From contig CM043968.1 in the NCBI GenBank assembly GCA_014529385.2, positions 22,759,013 through 22,823,012 of the forward strand: a stretch of 64,000 bases of DNA. Direction: 5' to 3'. The translations under genes and the position numbers were made by a program. Origin of the DNA: Adiantum capillus-veneris (taxonomy: Eukaryota > Streptophyta > Polypodiopsida > Polypodiales > Pteridaceae). This document shows positions 59,691 through 64,000 of the stretch, one piece after another (position 1 is the first letter of the stretch; each line of letters opens with the position of its first letter). A model generated the notes under the pieces. That model made no database searches, was not told the DNA's origin, and saw only the letters and a program-made list of their open reading frames with translations.

Positions 59691-59999
59691 ATTTGATTAT
59701 TGTCTTGGAGGTCAGATATGACCTACGGACCAAACAAAACATTACAAAGCACTTGGATCCATCATATGATTGATATGACTCAATTGGGTAGGGTATAGAC
59801 CCGGATTGGTAAATTCTAGCTTTTGGAAAATCATATTTAGGGACACACAAGCTAGTTGACAAAAGATGAGAATAAGGGGGAACAAAGTGAAAAATAGAAA
59901 CCTAAGGGGTATCTTCAACCGAATGTAGCGAGGTCTTCTTTGAAATCCAAAATCTTGGATGCTAGCTCGTCCATTTCGGTAGACTGTTCATTTGCCTTG
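58922..59999. other. Unassigned, with (TG)n-(AG)n at 59613-59689
   Basis: No supportable gene. A compound dinucleotide tract lies at 59613-59689. The five bases before the next LTR are CCTTG. Confidence 0.55.
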
Positions 60000-61570
60000 T
60001 GTCATAATAATCAATATCTAATTCTCCTAAATGATTTTCTCATATTAAACTGATCATTTAATGTGGGGAAGTGCCAGGGGAGAAAAAGCTAGAATATTGG
60101 TTAAGCTAGCAGACCGGCCACAGTAGGGATCCAAAGGAGGGAAAATAGGGATCCAAAGGGGGGGCCATCTGCAAAAGAGCCATGTGCAACAATGGGCTAA
60201 AAAGACCCTAAGGTTCAGCCCATTAAGACTTCCAAAATTCAAAGGTTGTGTCCAAAGGGTTAAAGCTTAGGGGGAATTGGATGCTTTGTGTGCTCTCCAA
60301 AGTCAATGCACATCCCTACATGGGAGGGGGCGAGCCCTTCTTCTAGGGGATGAGAGAGAAAGCCAACACACACACACAAGCCCCTTTACACAAAGGGAAT
60401 TAGGGACACATGTCAGCTCCCTAGCCCAGATGCCCACAAGGTGTGTCCAATTCCTATTGGATGACCCTTGAAGTGGACCAATGAGAATTAAGCTAGAGTA
60501 AATCTAGTTTAATTAATTTAAAAACATTTAATAAAAGAAACCAATAAGAATTAAGTCTCCTAGAAGACTATTGGGCAGTCTCCCAAAGGGTCCAATGAGC
60601 ATTCAGGAGCCCCATGGCTTGCCTGATTCCTATTGGCCAGGAGGCAAAGGGGTCCAATGAGAGTTTAGTTTAATTATTTAATTACCTCAAGCTCTCACAA
60701 AAGGGGAAAGGGGGACACATGTCAGAAGGCTATCACTTATGCTGCTTAATTGTAATTGGCTTGACTTGGGGAGGGCCAATGAGGCTGCAGAAAGAGAAAA
60801 TAGCAAGGGGGCTCGCCCAAGAGAGAGGGGGGGCTGATTTTTGCTTGGCATTATCAAACACACACTCACACAATCTCATGTGTGAAGAAAGAGAAGACTA
60901 TCTCTTCCCAAGCTTTAATGGAGAACTCATCACCTACTCCAAGCTTGTGAGATAGAAGCCTACCTCAACACTCTCTTGGCATGTGGATGCAAATCCAACC
61001 AAGAGCCAAGCTTCAATGCATGCTCATCTCCTCTACCAAGCTAATTACTAAGCTAAGCTATGCTAATATGAGTGATTATGTGAGGAGATGTACATCTTTC
61101 TCGTAAGATACTCCTTCTTCCTCTCAATCTACTCTCATACCCTGCTAGCTCTCACCATCTTCGAAGGTGTGTGAGGTCTTGGGTCTGAGAACGGGGATAA
61201 TTCAAGTTGTGTTTGTTAAGTGTTTTGCTTAGTGCATGAAGCTTCCATCTTCATTGCACTAGATAGTCTTGAAGGAACACAAAGGATTGTATTGTACAAT
61301 GTCTCTCTTGATAGGAGAAACCATAATACAAAGCCTTTTGGAGGGGGGACCGGCTCCATGCAAATCCGGTCCTCAACTGTTGTCAATAGCTTAATTTCTC
61401 TCTCTTTTGAAAGTATTGTTGATGCTATCTAACTAGGTGTTATGCTTTTTGTTGCTCTCTCCACCCAAGCACTCTTGTAATTCTCATTAGTAATCTATTC
61501 TAATGAAATGCCCACTATGTTCATGCTAATTTCCGCTACACATAAGTTATTAGGCCATTAGAATGTTACA
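60000..61570 (+). repeat. 5' LTR of gypsy G1, second copy (1571 bp)
   Basis: TGTCATAATAAT...TTAGAATGTTACA, immediately followed by the primer site. Collinear with 2019-3612. Confidence 0.92.
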
Positions 61571-61987
61571 TTGGTATCAGAGCACAAGGTTTCTCTTTTC
61601 TTGCTCAAGAAGGGAGGTCCTCAAGCTAGCTACAAATGGTTGGTATTATTAATTGCCTGTGAGTAAGTAGAATAGGGATTTTTTAGCCTTGCAGTGCGCT
61701 TGCCTTTGTGCAGTTAACGGGGCATCACCGTCGAGAGCTATGGTCTTAATAGTGGAGTCCTATGGGGCTTGCGTACGGCTTAACCACTATAGAGCTATTA
61801 GAAGCTTGACAGGAGCCGGTGTTGTTTTGGTGTTGAAGGACACTCTCTTCTATTCCTTGCAATTAATGGTATTCGAGCCGCGGGTACAATAGCTTGAGTG
61901 CTTTTTCTAAAGGGGTAAAGAGGAGTAGCAACTAGGGCTTGAAGTACCAAAGTACACCTAAAAAGTTTACGCCTAAAAGTTGTTAGA
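61571..61987 (+). other. Primer binding site and leader of G1
   Basis: TTGGTATCAGAGCACAAGG directly follows the LTR; TGGTATCAGAGC (61572-61583) is the exact complement of the plant initiator tRNA-Met 3' end. The remaining leader to the gag ATG is noncoding. Confidence 0.92.
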
Positions 61988-63289
61988 ATGGATGACAATA
62001 GTAAAGAGAGTGAAATTAATGTTGATAACTTTGATTTTGCTCATGAGCAAGCTACTAATGATGCTTCAATGCTTGTTAACTATCTTGTTTCTAGGCTTCA
62101 ACAAGCCATGGGCAATCCATCTCTCCAAAGTGAAGTGCAACGGCAGCTCCGTGCTCACGGGATTCTCCAAGCTCATCACCATGACGAGAGAACACCTAGG
62201 AAGCCTCCTTGTGAGACTACCAAAAGAGGTCTCTCTCCGATTCGGGAAGAAGAAGATAATCCATACGAAGGGCTCAAGAATTTACTTCTTGATGATGCAT
62301 CTCCTTCCCAAAGGAGAACTCAAGAGCCTCCACCGAAGGAACGAGAAAGAAGTGAGTCTCCCGCCACCTCGGCGGAGATGGCTCCACGAAGACGGCGGGC
62401 TAAACGCTCTCCATCACCACCAAAGCGGAGAAGACCATCATATTCCTATGCTCACCACAATTCAAAGAGGGATGATAAAAAGCAAGAGAAGAAAAAGGCG
62501 AGAAAGAGGACACCCTCTTCTCCATCTTCTTCATCCTCTTCCTCTTATGAAAGCTATGGTGAAGACGACAAAGATCAAGACAAGAAAAAGGCGAGAAAGA
62601 GGTCACCCTCTTCTCCACCTTCTTCAAATTCTTCACCTTCTGAAGAAAGTGATGGTGCAACCTTTGAACCATCAAAAAGAAGAGGCCATAGGAAATCCTA
62701 TGCCGCATGGAAGAGGTCGTCCAAGCTGAAGAAATTCAAAGAGGGAGGGAAGAGCATCTCTTTCCTTACCTATGATGGTACCTTTGGTGCTACGGACAAA
62801 GTCTTGGCCTTTATCCAACAATTCGATGTGGCGTTTGAGGGCTTCACGGAGTCCTCTAAGCTACGCCATGTAGCTATGCACTTTCAAAAGTCCGCCAGAC
62901 AATGGTGGTCTAGCCTACGAGCCAACGGTGAAGCTCCACGAACATGGAAGGCTTTAAGAGCTTCCATTATGAAGCAGTTTTTGGCCACCGATGCCAAAGA
63001 CAAAGTACTCACCGAATGGCGAAGCTTAAAGCTCTCTCCCAATGAATCCATCCACAAATATGTAGACAAGTTTTGGGACTTACAACTCAAAGCCACTGTC
63101 TTCAAAAAGTTGGATTTTGGAGAGCAAAAGCAACAATTTTGTGCGGGCTTAACCGAAGAAATGGCGGAGTATGTCAACTCCCAAAGGCCACGTACCATAT
63201 CGGCGGTAATACACCATACTATGGTGGCCTCTAGAATCAATTTCCAAACGGGGGTTAAAAGAAATAATAAGTCGTGCCTTGAACTGTGA
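61988..63289 (+). CDS. gag: gypsy gag with RS-like basic region (3' truncated)
   Basis: 433-codon frame from ATG 61988. Residues ~1-60 may be helical. Residues ~117-225 are Arg/Ser/Lys-rich, with an internal duplication: KKKARKRTPSSPSSSSSS and KKKARKRSPSSPPSSNSS. Residues ~258-420 match the retrotransposon gag core (AFIQQFDVAF, ARQWWSSL, RTWKALRASIMKQF, LKLSPNESIHKYVDKFWDL). Gag builds the particle. The expected zinc knuckle and pol are missing, because homology stops at FQTG and the last ~12 codons are probably not native. Confidence 0.85.
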   Translation: MDDNSKESEINVDNFDFAHEQATNDASMLVNYLVSRLQQAMGNPSLQSEVQRQLRAHGILQAHHHDERTPRKPPCETTKRGLSPIREEEDNPYEGLKNLLLDDASPSQRRTQEPPPKERERSESPATSAEMAPRRRRAKRSPSPPKRRRPSYSYAHHNSKRDDKKQEKKKARKRTPSSPSSSSSSSYESYGEDDKDQDKKKARKRSPSSPPSSNSSPSEESDGATFEPSKRRGHRKSYAAWKRSSKLKKFKEGGKSISFLTYDGTFGATDKVLAFIQQFDVAFEGFTESSKLRHVAMHFQKSARQWWSSLRANGEAPRTWKALRASIMKQFLATDAKDKVLTEWRSLKLSPNESIHKYVDKFWDLQLKATVFKKLDFGEQKQQFCAGLTEEMAEYVNSQRPRTISAVIHHTMVASRINFQTGVKRNNKSCLEL

Positions 63290-64000
63290 AGCGGCACCAT
63301 TTAACCAAACCCAATGATAACGGAAACACTGTCCTTGTTGTTTCATCCAACTGTCATGCAAGAGAAAACAATGTTGAACAAAGAGCGTGTCATGGAGCTT
63401 ATCGTCTGATATGTAAAAATGCAGAGTCTTTTCAATGGCTCCTGCTGAATTTCTGCTATAAGAGATGTGCACCAGTATTGTGACCTGTGTTGACCACCAA
63501 TGCATGGACTGAATCTCATTCTCCACTTTAAAGTTGTAATTCTCTGCAAAATCAACAACAGAAACCACAACGTCGCTTGGAAACTTTAGCAAGCAGTCTT
63601 TAAATTGCTTGGCCTGCCACCTAAAAACAAAGATGTGCTTGACAAAGCTTTTCAGATGATCTGAAAAAAGATGAATGAAAGTTTCACTTTTCATCCTTTC
63701 CACGACTAACTCCTTTCTCTTCTTCTCATTTCCTTCAGCATTAACCTGTCCAATACCCACATCCTTAAATATCTTAACAATCACCTCCCTGCTATCTGCT
63801 GCAATCTCGTCTGGGCAGAATGACAACTTCCTTACACCACATCTAGGGCACTCTCCCAGCAAGCATCTCTGTGCATGATATTCATGATCCTTAGGGCGAG
63901 GGCACAATATGAAATCCAGCAAGATACTTATGTGCTGAAAAACTGCCTGGTTTGTAGAACACTCACCTACTTCACACTGTGTACCACAAATGGAGCATCT
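63275..64000 (-). pseudogene. Cys-rich DDE-transposase-like gene, truncated at both ends
   Basis: Minus-strand frame open from the right edge. It starts with Cys pairs (RCSICGTQCEVGEC, then CPRCGVRKLSFC), suggesting a zinc-binding region. Later come FVFRWQAKQFKDCLLKFPSD, then VVDFAENYNFKVENEIQS and HWWSTQVTILVHI, ISDDKLHD, and LNGAASQFKAR. The D-ENY, Q-HW-Q, SD-HD and (D/N)G-ASQFK series looks like the catalytic core of a large transposase-like family I associate with invertebrate and some plant genomes, but I cannot name it firmly. The expected D in DG-ASQFK is N here. Homology ends at about 63275, where the frame runs antisense through gag. Confidence 0.5.

Larger units (their letters stand above)
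60000..63280 (+). mobile_element. Ty3/gypsy family G1, 5' end, truncated in gag
   Basis: LTR, primer site, leader and gag of the same family as 1-3612. Homology to gag ends near 63275-63289, where minus-strand transposase-like sequence begins, so pol and the 3' LTR are absent. Confidence 0.88.

Noticed and set aside
63149-63280. C-terminal part of the minus-strand transposase-like ORF
   Set aside because: These codons are antisense to the gypsy gag, so they are not treated as part of the transposase.

Overview
This window looks like transposon-dense nuclear DNA from a land plant with a large genome. I found no convincing intact host gene. Plant-type Ty3/gypsy and Ty1/copia elements, primer binding sites matching initiator tRNA-Met and tRNA-Asp, L1-like LINEs with a reverse-transcriptase zinc-binding tail, Helitrons, and very many long CT/GA, CA/TG and G/C-homopolymer tracts support this. 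A Penelope-like reverse transcriptase and the general texture would fit a fern or another seed-free plant or gymnosperm better than a typical crop, but that placement is inference.

Left edge (1-7155): the 3' half of a chromodomain Ty3/gypsy element (integrase, broken chromodomain, polypurine tract, 1594-bp LTR). It abuts an older relic of the same LTR, then a LINE fragment and simple-repeat-rich DNA. 7156-15739: an apparent 8.6-kb Helitron, delimited by TC...CTAG ends, an A/T target and a related empty site at 36166/36167. It carries a Penelope-like reverse transcriptase, possible PPR-gene scraps, duplicated blocks and a 91-bp G run. 15740-18778: dispersed repeats, Helitron ends and microsatellites.

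18779-33875: a LINE (+) joined to a truncated copia element (copia-1, minus). Copia-1 sits inside the reverse transcriptase of a second copia element (copia-2, minus). Several more LINE pieces follow on both strands. 33876-42111: mostly unassigned repeats, with a 231-bp Helitron that has paralogous empty sites in this window, a tRNA-like SINE candidate, tandem duplications, and a LINE/gypsy mosaic.

42112-58921: a probable three-level nest. The outer unit has 156-bp LTRs with PBS and PPT correctly placed (+). Into it went a 10.6-kb element without coding capacity (minus, 836-842-bp LTRs, tRNA-Asp PBS, perfect 5-bp target duplication AAGTG). Into that went a 3.1-kb gag-only copia-type element (minus, two 321-bp LTRs with 14 mismatches by hand alignment). 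Right edge (60000-64000): the 5' half of another copy of the left-edge gypsy family (LTR, PBS, gag with an RS-like region). It is cut at about 63280, where it meets a truncated, oppositely oriented Cys-rich transposase-like gene.

Nothing here forms an operon or a pathway. The relations between features are insertional history: which element entered which, and what was deleted afterwards. Boundaries given to the base were read from terminal motifs; others are approximate and marked so.
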